In this document: positions 1 to 8,137 of the stretch, in pieces
How positions within the stretch are numbered: position 1 is the stretch's first letter
How the letters are laid out: each line of letters starts with the position of its first letter
DNA from: Phycisphaerales bacterium
GTDB lineage: Bacteria; Planctomycetota; Phycisphaerae; Phycisphaerales; UBA1924
DNA: 59,124 nucleotides
Direction: 5' to 3'
Assembly (NCBI GenBank): GCA_020847535.1
Contig: JADLBU010000028.1
Coordinates: forward strand, 1 to 59,124
Position numbers and translations under genes: made by a program
Notes under the pieces: model-generated
What the model was told of the DNA's origin: nothing
Seen by the model: the letters and a program-made list of their open reading frames with translations, nothing else
Databases searched by the model: none

Positions 1-67
1 ATACGGGCTCCAGCCCTGCGCAGCACGTCGATGCGCGAACGGGGCCCGGCTCGGGATCTCCGCACTA

Positions 68-1597
68 TTACGTAGAATCAGCCTCTTCGGGCCCGTGGCG
101 GAACGGCAGACGCAGCGGACTTAAAATTCGCGATCCCTCATCGGGATGTGTGGGTTCAAATCCCACCGGGGCCACTTGGTTTTTGCGGTCTTTGCCGTGT
201 TTGGCAGCGGTTTTCTGTTCACCGCGAAAGTGGCCGTTCCGTCTCCCAGGATCGCCCTCAGAATCCTCCGGGCCACCCAATTCCGCCGAGCCAGACGCCG
301 AGCTTTTCGTGCCGTTATCTGAGCCGTTCCTGCCGGCGAACGTCGGCGATAGATCCGGCAGAGCCGACAGGGCCCGGGCTTCATCCTCCCGATTGCTGTG
401 GCTGTAGCGGTCCATCGTGAGCGTGATGGTCGAATGCCGGGCGAGAGCCTGGGCCGTCTTGGGGTGCACGCCGCCGTTGGCGAGGTTGGTGATGAACGTG
501 TGACGAAGGGCGTGGAAGTCCACGACGCGGCCCTGGTCGTCCCGAGCGGGAATCCCCGCGGCCTCCAGGTCCACCCGAAGGACACGAGCGAGCTCCTCAC
601 GGCGAGGGAAGTGGAACACCGGCTGGTCGAGGTCCCGCTCCTGCAGGAACTCGCGAAGCATCGCAGCCGTCGACTGGAGCAGCGGAAGCGTGTCGTCGCG
701 GCGGTGCTTGGAGTAGGCGGCGAGCACGGTCACCGTGGCGACGTCGAAGTTCAGATCAAACGACCGCGGCGTGAGACTCCGAATCTCCCCGGCCCGGAGC
801 CCCGTTTCGACGGCCAGGCGGTAGAGAACGGAACGCTCAGGACCCGTGAGCCTCCAACAGATGACGCCGTCCTTGTCCTTGCCAAAAAGCTCGCGGCCGT
901 CACGTGTCTTGGTGATGAGCTTCCGGAGTTCCTCCTCGGAGAGGGCCCGCCTCTGGTAACGGCGGTCCGTGAGGACGTTCAAGATGTCCAGGTGCGAGAC
1001 GGGCGAGAAGGTGGCCCTGCGGTCTTTCACCATCCAACGACAGAACGACTTCACCGTGGTGAGGTAGTAGTTGAACGTCTGGGCGCTGATGCCGGGCTTG
1101 GTCGTCCCGTCGTCCAACTCCTCGCTCTCGCGGAGGTCACTCAGAAACGTCTGCACGCGGCTTGCGGAAATGTCGTCGAAGTACTTGAAGCCGCACTCGC
1201 GGAAGACCCGTTCGAGCCGGTTGCGGGAGAGGCGAAGGTGTTTCGCGGTGTTGCCCTTGGCCGCCATCGCGTTGATGTAGTCGCTCAAGTGCTCGGCGAG
1301 CGGCTTGCTGACGGCGACACGCTCGCCCTTGATAAGGCCGATGCCCATGAATTGCTTCACGAGCTTTTTCGAGAGCCCCGTCACGAACGACTGGAGCGAC
1401 GGGTCCACCTGGCCGCCCGAAGCACGGCTAAAGGCCACGAGCTTGTCGATGTTGCGGCCGAGCTCCTCGGTCGCGACCTTGGACGTGAAGCCGGCGGTGC
1501 GGCGGGTATCGCCGCGGTGGTCCCGCCACTCGATGTACCACTTCTTCGTCGCCGTGGAACGTCCGTTCTTGGTGAAACTGGATCTGAAAACGCGCAT
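68..1597 (-). CDS. int: Site-specific tyrosine recombinase (island integrase)
   Basis: Integrase expected to catalyse integration and excision at tRNA-Leu. The 509-aa protein has an N-terminal arm-binding and core-binding region (about 1-210) and a C-terminal catalytic domain with the full set of active-site residues: R268 in TGLRAGEI, K297 in YSKHRR, H362/R365 in HALRHTF, H388 in LARHSTIT and Y398 in MDRYSH. The last ~37 residues are read antisense through the tRNA-Leu gene; the stop codon (68-70) lies just outside the repeat. The start has an AAGGGG Shine-Dalgarno. It is first at the island end, with an Xis-like gene next upstream. In a circular form the frame would continue through the repeat into 51965-51807, adding 52 residues. 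Confidence 0.95.
   Translation of the reverse strand: MRVFRSSFTKNGRSTATKKWYIEWRDHRGDTRRTAGFTSKVATEELGRNIDKLVAFSRASGGQVDPSLQSFVTGLSKKLVKQFMGIGLIKGERVAVSKPLAEHLSDYINAMAAKGNTAKHLRLSRNRLERVFRECGFKYFDDISASRVQTFLSDLRESEELDDGTTKPGISAQTFNYYLTTVKSFCRWMVKDRRATFSPVSHLDILNVLTDRRYQRRALSEEELRKLITKTRDGRELFGKDKDGVICWRLTGPERSVLYRLAVETGLRAGEIRSLTPRSFDLNFDVATVTVLAAYSKHRRDDTLPLLQSTAAMLREFLQERDLDQPVFHFPRREELARVLRVDLEAAGIPARDDQGRVVDFHALRHTFITNLANGGVHPKTAQALARHSTITLTMDRYSHSNREDEARALSALPDLSPTFAGRNGSDNGTKSSASGSAELGGPEDSEGDPGRRNGHFRGEQKTAAKHGKDRKNQVAPVGFEPTHPDEGSRILSPLRLPFRHGPEEADST
71..126. repeat. attL: Left copy of 56-bp direct repeat (attL core)
   Basis: These 56 bp recur perfectly at 51966-52021, and the identity stops sharply on both sides. 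The repeat comprises 18 bp upstream of the tRNA-Leu gene (including a TAGAAT -10-like box) plus the tRNA 5' half to the last base of the anticodon loop. It lies directly at the 3' end of a tyrosine recombinase gene. Inference: it is the recombination core that bounds the island. Confidence 0.88.
89..174 (+). tRNA. tRNA-Leu (anticodon UAA)
   Basis: A class II tRNA can be folded by eye. It has an acceptor stem 89-95/167-173, a D arm from 98, an anticodon stem 115-119/127-131 with loop CTTAAAA (anticodon TAA at 122-124), a long variable arm (ATCCC/GGGAT at 133-146) and a T arm 150-154/162-166 with TTCAAAT. CCA is not encoded. The acceptor stem carries a G3-G70 mismatch (91/171). The 5' half, up to 126, is duplicated at 51984-52021. 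The gene is antisense to the 3' end of the integrase. Confidence 0.88.
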
Positions 1598-1631
1598 CGC
1601 GTAGCCCCTTCGTGGTCAAGCCTGGAATGCT

Positions 1632-1650
1632 TGACATTGATTCCGTGTCA
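1632..1650. promoter_or_regulatory. Inverted repeat TGACA-N9-TGTCA upstream of int
   Basis: The half-sites TGACA (1632-1636) and TGTCA (1646-1650) lie in the 98-bp gap between the xis-like stop and the int start. The site could be bound by the adjacent small HTH protein. This is a guess from position alone; no clear -35/-10 pair was found. Confidence 0.25.
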
Positions 1651-1695
1651 GACAACGGTATCATTCGGTATGTGCATCCGGCCGTGGTTGAGCGC

Positions 1696-2007
1696 TCAGC
1701 GTCCCGTTGGGCTTCCCGGGTTCCACTTGTCGCGCGGGGGACAGCCGGCGTTGATCCACGCCGCGATTACCCAGACGGACCAGCGGACGCACCGCCCGAA
1801 CCGGATCGGCTCAGGGATGAGCCCCGAACTCACCAAGCGGAAGAACTTGGCTCGGCTGATCCCCAGCAACTTGGCCAGTTGGCACGGCGTCAACAGCCAC
1901 GGCTCACCCTCGGGAGATAGCCCGGTGGTGAGACCGCGGGGTGGAATGGGCGGAGGGACCACGCCACCGGTTACGGGTTTGGAAACGATAATTGGTTGTG
2001 CGCGCAT
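1696..2007 (-). CDS. AlpA/Xis-like helix-turn-helix protein
   Basis: A 103-aa protein whose second half matches the MerR-like/AlpA excisionase-type HTH layout. LLTPCQLAKLLGISRAKFF is the HTH, followed by the wing segment with IRFGRCVRW and the terminal helix VIAAWINAGCP. Such proteins act as recombination directionality factors or activators of integrase genes, which suits its place just upstream of int on the same strand. I chose the ATG at 2007 because upstream in-frame sequence looks non-coding. No good ribosome-binding site is seen; instead a perfect 7-bp dyad sits directly before the ATG. The first 45 residues are proline-rich and carry no recognised domain. Confidence 0.72.
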   Translation of the reverse strand: MRAQPIIVSKPVTGGVVPPPIPPRGLTTGLSPEGEPWLLTPCQLAKLLGISRAKFFRLVSSGLIPEPIRFGRCVRWSVWVIAAWINAGCPPRDKWNPGSPTGR

Positions 2008-2027
2008 GGACAGCTCGAATGCTGTCC
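2008..2027. promoter_or_regulatory. Perfect dyad abutting the xis-like start
   Basis: GGACAGC (2008-2014), a 6-nt spacer, and GCTGTCC (2021-2027) end immediately upstream of the ATG at 2007. It occupies the place where a ribosome-binding site would be expected. It could be an operator for autoregulation or an mRNA hairpin blocking initiation; the sequence alone cannot decide. Confidence 0.4.
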
Positions 2028-2614
2028 TGATTTCGTCTCGCCGTGGAAAACCTGGGGCAGACGCGGTTAGGAAAACCATCACTTTCCGGGCGAGGGGAGC
2101 TCGTGGATTCCCGGCAAGTCGTTCACAAGCGGCGTGCCAGCAATGCACGACGCTTGAGTTGCGGTGGGCCTCGGTCGTGTCGGCGGCACGACGCCCTCAT
2201 CCGCGGCCCTCTCCAACTCGGAGAGGTCTAAACGACGCCCGTGGCATCAAGCGGTCCGTTCCCAAGGACACTTGCGATGCGTCGAGTTGTGACCCGTGCC
2301 TAACGGGCCTGCGCTGCCGAGCGCGTACACCGGAAATACGCCAGAGTTGCGGCTTCGGATCCCCTGGTTCCACCCACGAACTACGAATTCTGTCACCCTG
2401 AAGCGGCAGAGACCTGATGATCCTCTGGGAGACCCACGGCTGTCGGAATTTCCGATGATGTGGTAGGAGCCGTCGAGGGACATTGTTCCCGATCGTCACT
2501 GAAACGCACAACGTGTGCTCGACGTGACTCAGACAGGGCAGCGCATCCGGTAAACCTGGCCACCAACCAGGCTAAGGGCTTGGGAGTACCAACCCAAGAC
2601 GCGCTGCGCCCGTA
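2028..2614. other. Non-coding stretch before group II domain V
   Basis: About 590 bp without a supportable gene; open frames here look like chance frames in high-GC DNA. No reverse transcriptase coding sequence is present, although the segment lies where the 5' part of a group II intron ending at about 2706 would be. No convincing intron 5' end (GTGYG) could be assigned. Confidence 0.4.
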
Positions 2615-2706
2615 GAGCCGGATGCCACGAGAGTGGCTCGTCCGGTTCGACGGAGGCTCACAGGACTAACCCCTCCCGGGAACGGGAGAGCAATCCCTGT
2701 GTTCTA
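2615..2706 (+). ncRNA. Group II intron domain V and possible domain VI (intron remnant)
   Basis: Positions 2615-2648 form a 34-nt hairpin with the hallmark layout of group II intron domain V. GAGCCGGA pairs with TCCGGTTC (8 bp, including one G-T pair), then comes a small bulge, then GCCAC/GTGGC closed by a GAGA (GNRA) tetraloop. The catalytic AGC triad is at nucleotides 2-4 of the hairpin. Downstream, CACAGG (2659-2664) can pair with CCTGTG around 2697-2702, with an inner CTCCCG/CGGGAG stem, fitting a domain VI. No intron-encoded reverse transcriptase is found, so this is an orphan 3' end or an ORF-less intron. Confidence 0.75.
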
Positions 2707-2790
2707 TCCGATGGCGCCCGCGCTCCCAGGAGCGGGGCGACGCGGAAACGCCCTCGGCACCCTGTGCCGCGGGCCGTGACTGTCGTAGTG

Positions 2791-3811
2791 GTGCGAATCC
2801 AACCGCGGGGGTCCGGGCCTTCGGGCTCGTTCAACCGCGGCCGGCGTGGGGAGTTCGGATGTGGCGACATATCCGACCGGGGCACATCGACCTCGGCGTT
2901 CCGAGCAAATCTCGGACGGCGAAAAGCTCAACCATGAACGGCCCGAAAGGGCTTGCCGGAAAGCGAACCCGGAGACGGAGCCGAACGGGTAAGCGTTGAC
3001 GCTGAGTGGGTACAGGGGAGCCTCTGGTTCCTGCCCCTGGAAATCACATCCCGAAGGGGACGTGGAAACTACGCCGCGGCGGAAGCCCGGACGTACGGCG
3101 TCCAATGCGAAGAGGGTCACACCTCTGAACCGACGTGACCGAGTTCGTGACGACAGCCGCTAACGCGGGAAGGTCTGCCGGCGCCGGAGTGGTATCCGGT
3201 GCTCGGAGTGAGAACTGCGAGCGTTTGAAACCCGACAGACCGGGAGAGTGGCCTGAGTAGAAGGGAACGGGAGTTCCGCGAAGGCGCTGCAAGGCAGTGG
3301 CGTCTCGTATGGGTGCTACGGGTGGTGCCGGGCACATGGACCATCAACGAAAGGGCCGACGGGTCTTGCCTGTCTGAATGCACGTGCCGGCAACGGGCTC
3401 CGCCCGATGCCGGCCCTGGGAAGGAAGCAACGCGGTCAAAGGGGATGAACCCGGGAGGGCCATCCCCTTTGGCGGCGTCCTGACGATGGCGCGCCCGTGT
3501 GCTCGTAGCACCAGGCGACCATCGAGGTTTTTCGAAAGCGCTACTGCGGAGGTCGCAACCTGTTGCGACCACTGTCCAATCCGGCTGACGCAACTGCAAC
3601 TGGGGAACCAGTCGGCGGATGTGCTGAGTAGCGGGAAAGGAGGTTCTCGCGAGCACCCGGCGGAGCGAGAACCGGCCAGCTGGCCGACCGCTCGCCGGAA
3701 TGCTCTTGAAGGTACAGGCTTTGTCGGTTGTGCCGCTCCTGCTTCGCTGCGGGTCAAACAACCGACTTCCTTCCCCACGGGGCTCTTGGCGGATATGCCC
3801 GGTCGTGGTAC
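2791..3811 (+). ncRNA. Putative large structured RNA, group II domain I-like
   Basis: A kilobase with no good coding frame but unusually many hairpins. It begins GTGCGAATCC, which resembles a group II 5' end (GTGYG), and contains GCCC-GAAA-GGGC capped by a GNRA loop and purine-rich stretches (for example GGAAAGCGAACCCGGAGACG) typical of intron domain I. Further down are three perfect stems: 3551-3558/3563-3570 (8 bp), 3642-3650/3665-3673 (9 bp) and 3723-3731/3758-3766 (9 bp). The stretch leads straight into the 3812-4531 gene. Its relation to group II introns is inference; it could be another large RNA class. The 3' end is not defined. Confidence 0.42.
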
Positions 3812-4531
3812 ATGGCCGGCGTGTACCGGTATGAATGCACGAGCCCGCGAGGGTTTATCCAGCAGCTGGCCGTCGCGTACGTGTCGAACGGCTACTACTT
3901 CTATGTCGTCGGCCTGGTCCCGGAAGGCAAGCGGCCGGAGCTGGTCGACGCCAAGCTCATCCAGCGGTACGGAATCGATCAATCGAAGTGGAGCCGGGCC
4001 CGCCGCAAGCGCCGGGGGCAAGCGAGCGTCCAGTACCTGCGCCTTGGTCGGCGGTTCGTCCTGCTGGCCACACACGGCGAGCACACGTTCTTTGAGCAGG
4101 AGGGCGACCGCGTTCGCGATGTGCGCCGTGTGCCCCTCAAACTCTTCGGGTACGCGGTCGGGTGCTCCGGGGGCCGTGTCCAGGTGCGCATCGAGCGCGA
4201 GCTATTCCACAGCATTCGGGCGCACCTGTTGGAGCTGGCGCCCCACCGCTCCTGCCGTGCGCTCAGCGATGAACTGCGACGCCTGGACTTCGAGCCGTAC
4301 GGCCCGGTCCGCCGGCAGCTCGTGCAACTTGTCCGGTCCATCAACCGTGTGAGGCGTGCCGCAGGGTACGACCGGGTGCCCTTGGACGTCCTGCCCGTTA
4401 GACGCCGAATCGTGCGTGCCCTTGCTCCGCACCAGTCAGACCGCGCCCTCCAACCCAGCGGCGGGGCTCCGGGGTTTCAATACGATCAAGTCGATGGGCT
4501 GGGGGGCGCTACAGACGGTCAGCAACGATGA
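3812..4531 (+). CDS. Unrecognised basic protein following structured RNA
   Basis: A 239-aa, Arg-rich protein I cannot assign. The N-terminal half has an aromatic-rich core (AYVSNGYYFYVVGLVPEGK), a KW-containing basic stretch (SKWSRARRKRRGQASVQYL) and a beta-rich segment (RFVLLATHGEHTFF). The C-terminal half is mostly helical with many Arg/Leu. There is no reverse transcriptase YADD box, no HNH and no RuvC motif, so it is not a standard intron-encoded protein nor an IscB/TnpB relative. The frame is open further upstream, to 3728, but that part overlaps the last RNA stem. The composition suggests RNA or DNA binding, perhaps to the RNA upstream. Confidence 0.6.
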   Translation: MAGVYRYECTSPRGFIQQLAVAYVSNGYYFYVVGLVPEGKRPELVDAKLIQRYGIDQSKWSRARRKRRGQASVQYLRLGRRFVLLATHGEHTFFEQEGDRVRDVRRVPLKLFGYAVGCSGGRVQVRIERELFHSIRAHLLELAPHRSCRALSDELRRLDFEPYGPVRRQLVQLVRSINRVRRAAGYDRVPLDVLPVRRRIVRALAPHQSDRALQPSGGAPGFQYDQVDGLGGATDGQQR

Positions 4532-4718
4532 CTTGCGGGCGATGGGCCCGGGGCGAGGGGGTTGCGGGAGGGGCGCTTGGAGGGCCCCAACTGTCGGACA
4601 CCATCGCGTAAGCATCCTCCAGTGCTGGTAGCTGCGCCGCCGACACGGGACGCCCCGCCAGAATCCTGCGGTTGAACTCGGCAAGCCATGTCTGGGACTC
4701 GCGGTCGATGTTGTCCAT
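4509..4718 (-). CDS. Small hypothetical protein
   Basis: A 69-aa open frame starting MDNIDRESQTWLAEFNRRIL, with a possible AGGA ribosome-binding site about 10 nt before the ATG. It begins 60 bp downstream of the second recombinase on the same strand and could be cotranscribed with it. Its 3' end overlaps the convergent 3812-4531 frame by 23 nt. The N-terminal 45 residues look like real protein and the tail is Pro-rich. No family is recognised. Confidence 0.4.
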   Translation of the reverse strand: MDNIDRESQTWLAEFNRRILAGRPVSAAQLPALEDAYAMVSDSWGPPSAPPATPSPRAHRPQVIVADRL

Positions 4719-4778
4719 GGGTTTATCCTCGCACAACGAGGACCGGCGGTGCAAGGGCCGAGGACGCCGGTTTTCGCA

Positions 4779-5759
4779 TTAGTACACCGCGAAGAACGCG
4801 GCGGACCGCTCGTGGTTTCGGCCCCGACGATCGTAGAGCTTCGTCGTGGACGGGTCGGCGTGGCCGACATCGCGCTGCACGTCTTCTAGGTTTGCGCCGT
4901 TTTCAAGTGCCGTGGTGATGAACGTGGCCCGCATCGAGTGCGCGCTGTATCCCCGGAAGATCCCAATGGCCCGTGCGTACCGGCGGAGGATGCGGTCGAC
5001 CGTGCATGGATGCATCGCTCTCGCTGGTCGTGGATCGCATCGTCGCCGCGGGAGCGGGCGGAACAGCGGGCCGTCGAGGTCGTCTCCATGTCCAGCGGCC
5101 GCGAGGTAGTCACTGATCCTCTGTGCAGTCTGCGAGTTGATGGTCACACCGAGCGTGCCATCGCCCTTGACAACGAATCGCAACTCCGGATACCCGGCGT
5201 TGGTGGCCAAGTCACGGACTGCGAGAGCGGCGATCTCCGCCCGCCGGGCGCCCACCTGAAGACCAACCGAGAGGACCGCCCGGTCGCGAAGGCCGCGCAG
5301 CGTGCCGGGGTCGGGCGCATCAAGCAGGCGGCGTGCCTCCCTCTGCGAGAACGCGCGGGTCGTGCCGCGCCTGCGATCGACTTTGGGTCGCTTGATCTCC
5401 CGAACGGGATTGATGTGAACAACTTCTGCGTCCACGAGGTAGCTGAACAACGACGAGAGAGCCGAGAGGCGCCGCCGGATGGTCCGCGGTCGCGCCTTCG
5501 CCTCTCGCATCTGCTTGACCCACTCGACGACCGCTGCTCGCTTCACCAGCCGGAAGGCTTCAACAGTCTTGATCCCCAGAGCGCGCGCAAAGTGGCTGAC
5601 GTCTCGCCTATACGCGGCCGCAGTGTGTGGTGAACTCTGCTCATCGAGCCATACCAGCTCCGCGGGTCTGGCGTTCAGCAGCTCAACCGAAGGAGCCGTG
5701 TAGTGCGGAGCACCCGGAGATGGGGCCGAAGGTATGGGTAACGTGGCGCTATCGGACAT
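4779..5759 (-). CDS. XerC/XerD-like tyrosine recombinase
   Basis: A 326-aa recombinase of Xer size. It has an N-terminal SAM-like core-binding domain (about 35-125) and a catalytic domain with R172 in VGARRAEI, K198, H274/R277 in HSMRATF, H300 in DVGHAD and Y309 in TTKLYDRRG, so all catalytic positions are present. It is unrelated in detail to the 509-aa integrase at 68-1597. Possible roles are resolution of element dimers, a second integration activity, or control of a nested element. The start ATG at 5759 is the first in frame; residues 1-30 are low in complexity and may be untranslated. Confidence 0.88.
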   Translation of the reverse strand: MSDSATLPIPSAPSPGAPHYTAPSVELLNARPAELVWLDEQSSPHTAAAYRRDVSHFARALGIKTVEAFRLVKRAAVVEWVKQMREAKARPRTIRRRLSALSSLFSYLVDAEVVHINPVREIKRPKVDRRRGTTRAFSQREARRLLDAPDPGTLRGLRDRAVLSVGLQVGARRAEIAALAVRDLATNAGYPELRFVVKGDGTLGVTINSQTAQRISDYLAAAGHGDDLDGPLFRPLPRRRCDPRPARAMHPCTVDRILRRYARAIGIFRGYSAHSMRATFITTALENGANLEDVQRDVGHADPSTTKLYDRRGRNHERSAAFFAVY

Positions 5760-5798
5760 ACGTCAGATAAACCGGATTATCGAGCGTTCGTCAAGAAT

Positions 5799-5828
5799 GA
5801 AAAACGCGGCGGCCACTCGGCCGCCGCG
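5799..5828 (-). terminator. Rho-independent terminator of the coupling-protein operon
   Basis: A 10-bp perfect GC stem (5805-5814/5819-5828, ACTC loop as written on the plus strand) is followed on the minus strand by a run of T. It lies 20 bp beyond the stop codon at 5848 and so ends the operon that runs from 10698. Confidence 0.85.
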
Positions 5829-5847
5829 CTGTTCACGAAACGGCGGT

Positions 5848-7074
5848 TTACCGGCCGCCGAGGAGGAACGGCCCGCCGGGGCCGAACTGCGGCATCTCCC
5901 GCTTGGCCGATTCCAGCGCATGCATGAGATCGTCCCGCCGGATCGGGTGCATGTACCCATCGTGCTTGCAGACCACCCGCTGTCCGTAGGCCGCCGGGTT
6001 GTAGCTCGCGACCAGGCGGTCCGCCTCTGCCCAGAAGTCGAGCGCGGCGCGGCTGCTGCGGCGAGCCATGCGGCTGTGTGCCACACCCTGCTCGATCATC
6101 CGGCTCATCGCCGGGAGGGCGCAGAGGAACATGTCGATCGTCATGGAGGACTCGGCATTGCCCGGGTCCGCCCGCCAGGACTTGAGCAGTTCACCGGGAC
6201 GGGAGCAGTCGGGTCCGATGGCGGTAAAGCTGATGTCCTCGGTGACCTCGACTACTTGTTCAGAGAGATCCGTCTCACTGGAGCGGGCCGACTCCTCGTA
6301 GTTACTCCTCTCGCTCTTCGAACGCTCGATCGAGGAGCTGGAACTGTTCTCCCACCGGTTCTCGTCAACCCGTTCGTTGGAGGAGTTCCAACGCCCCGTA
6401 GTGGTGCGCTCGCTGTCCACGACTTTGTCGTAGCCCAAGAAGTCCTTTCCATGTTTGTCGCGGACGGCATCCTCCCTGGAGTATCCATTCGTGTACGTGG
6501 CTCGCGTGCCGTTGGTCGCTGTACGCGTTGTTGATTCGCGGTCCGAAGAGTCCTTACTCCAAGCCGAGGATCGGTTGCTCTCGTTGGAGGAGTGATGCTG
6601 GGATGTATCGCGGACTGTGCGTTTGGTGTGCACGTTTACGACGGCGCGGAGATCCTGGGTCGATCGGATGTAGGCGTTGTTCTGCTCCACTTGGTAGTGA
6701 GACTTGTCGCCGCCGATCCCGAAAGGGATGAACGTGGACACCACCATGTACAGGTCATCTGGGGGGAAGGCCCGCTCGAACCGGACTTCGAACGAGAGCG
6801 AGCGCCAGCGCTCGTGCTGGTCGTAGTACCACAGGTCCACGGTCTTGTCGTCGCGGATGGTCTTCCACAGCCGCTCGAAGAGCGGTGAGGTCTGGCTGGA
6901 GCTGCGGATTGCCTGCAGGAACACCAGGATCGCTTCGTCGGTGTGGTCGCCGACGCCCGCCAGTTTAACGATGTGGCGGTCGATCATGGTGCCCACCAGG
7001 TTGGCCTCGCCGGCCCAGGGCACAGACAGGGTGTTCTCGATCTGTTCCGCGTACGCGTCTTTCAGTTGTCGCAT
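5848..7074 (-). CDS. Unrecognised protein with long Ser/Arg/Asn-rich centre
   Basis: A 408-aa protein of unknown family, last gene of the four-gene coupling-protein operon (10 nt after the gene upstream). Residues 1-150 look globular with several Trp (LWYYDQHERWRSLSFEVRF). Residues about 150-285 are low in complexity, dominated by Ser, Arg, Asn, Glu and Thr, with no hydrophobic core, and are probably disordered. Residues 290-408 are again globular and mainly helical. No signal peptide or membrane segment is seen. The context suggests a mobilisation accessory role. Confidence 0.75.
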   Translation of the reverse strand: MRQLKDAYAEQIENTLSVPWAGEANLVGTMIDRHIVKLAGVGDHTDEAILVFLQAIRSSSQTSPLFERLWKTIRDDKTVDLWYYDQHERWRSLSFEVRFERAFPPDDLYMVVSTFIPFGIGGDKSHYQVEQNNAYIRSTQDLRAVVNVHTKRTVRDTSQHHSSNESNRSSAWSKDSSDRESTTRTATNGTRATYTNGYSREDAVRDKHGKDFLGYDKVVDSERTTTGRWNSSNERVDENRWENSSSSSIERSKSERSNYEESARSSETDLSEQVVEVTEDISFTAIGPDCSRPGELLKSWRADPGNAESSMTIDMFLCALPAMSRMIEQGVAHSRMARRSSRAALDFWAEADRLVASYNPAAYGQRVVCKHDGYMHPIRRDDLMHALESAKREMPQFGPGGPFLLGGR

Positions 7075-7084
7075 GATGAGTCTC

Positions 7085-8128
7085 CTAAATGCTGCGTCCG
7101 ATCTTCTTCCACTGCCTCAGCTCAGCCTCAAGGCGGTCGTATTCCTGCTGCACGTGCTCGAGTTGGACGTACTCGCCGCGTGACTTCAGGTCGTTCGCGG
7201 CTCCGTCCAATGCGGCCAGCCGGCGCTCGAGCGTCGCCATGGCCGACTGCCACCTCCTTTCTGCCGCGCGTTCAGCCTCCCAGTCCCGCGGGGCGGGCGC
7301 GTGGGCGTAGTACACCGGGGTTCGAGGCATTCGCGCTAGCGCTTCACGCCGCTCGCGTTCCTCCCGTTCCCTTTCCTCCCACTCGCGAGCCCGGCGTCGG
7401 TTCTCTTCCTCCGCGCGGGCTCTGGCTTCGATGATCAGAGGGTCAGACACGCGTGCGCGAGCGAGGAGCGATTGAACGAAGGCGGCCATCCCCGGATCGC
7501 GTTCGCTGTTCTCGGCTAGCCACTGTTCGATCTGGGGTGCACAAGGCCGGGGCCCCGCCGCGCACAAAGCAAGTGCCCTGATCTGATCCGCCTGCCAGAC
7601 AAGATGGTTGTACGCGGTGCCGTGATTTCGTACGGCACGAACGTACCGGCGCGGGTAGACAAACCGGTATGCCCGGCTGGGCCGCCAGTCGTCGGAGCAA
7701 GTCGTCAGATTGTGGTCAAGGGTTCGCTTTATCTTGAGACTGCCGCGATCCACAATGCGGACGAGACGGTCTCGCAGGTCTTCCTGCCAACGCCTGACGT
7801 ACTCCTCGGCGGCCGGGCACGGCACTTCCCGGCGCTCGTGAGCGGCCGGCCGCAGTTTCCGGATCTTGTCTATCCCGCGAAGGACTTCGGCCACCACGAT
7901 GGCGATCGCGTATGACGCCGGGAGCACGCTCAACAGCGCTCCGCCGGCGCCCCACAGGAGTACAAGTCCGCCAATCACGAGCCCATTGACACCGACGTAC
8001 TTCCACGCATCGCGCGAAATGAAAAAGACGGCCGCGACAAACCGCACTTCAGTCTGAGGCGCCGGCGGCGGGACAAGCGGGGACCATTGCAATGGGTCGA
8101 CGCCGGCATCTGTGTGAATGCTGCTCAT
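7085..8128 (-). CDS. Membrane/coiled-coil protein, paralogue B
   Basis: A 347-aa protein paralogous to its neighbour at 8138-9184. The shared layout is an N-terminal W-S-P-(L/V)-V-P motif, two predicted membrane segments (about 28-85), a central globular domain with conserved FVYPRRYVRA and CAPQIEQWL, then a long charged coiled coil (about 245-347, ERRWQSAMATLERRLAALDGA and EYVQLEHVQQEYDRLEAEL). The family is unknown to me. It starts 9 nt after the upstream stop. The operon with a VirD4-type ATPase suggests a membrane partner of the coupling protein. Confidence 0.78.
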   Translation of the reverse strand: MSSIHTDAGVDPLQWSPLVPPPAPQTEVRFVAAVFFISRDAWKYVGVNGLVIGGLVLLWGAGGALLSVLPASYAIAIVVAEVLRGIDKIRKLRPAAHERREVPCPAAEEYVRRWQEDLRDRLVRIVDRGSLKIKRTLDHNLTTCSDDWRPSRAYRFVYPRRYVRAVRNHGTAYNHLVWQADQIRALALCAAGPRPCAPQIEQWLAENSERDPGMAAFVQSLLARARVSDPLIIEARARAEEENRRRAREWEEREREERERREALARMPRTPVYYAHAPAPRDWEAERAAERRWQSAMATLERRLAALDGAANDLKSRGEYVQLEHVQQEYDRLEAELRQWKKIGRSI

Positions 8129-8137
8129 CGGGTCTCC

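Noticed and set aside
1..70. Gene or terminator upstream of the left repeat
   Set aside because: Only 70 bp is available, and no frame or convincing hairpin could be supported.
398..2401. Long plus-strand open frame (667 codons)
   Set aside because: It lies antisense to the integrase and xis-like genes, which have clear catalytic motifs; long antisense frames are expected in high-GC DNA.
2703..3761. Several overlapping open frames on both strands
   Set aside because: They overlap each other without start signals or recognisable motifs and cover the hairpin-rich RNA-like region.
2791..4531. Possible OMEGA/IscB or HEARO-type RNA-guided nuclease locus
   Set aside because: The downstream protein has no HNH, RuvC or Arg-rich bridge-helix motif, so the RNA upstream cannot be called an omega RNA.
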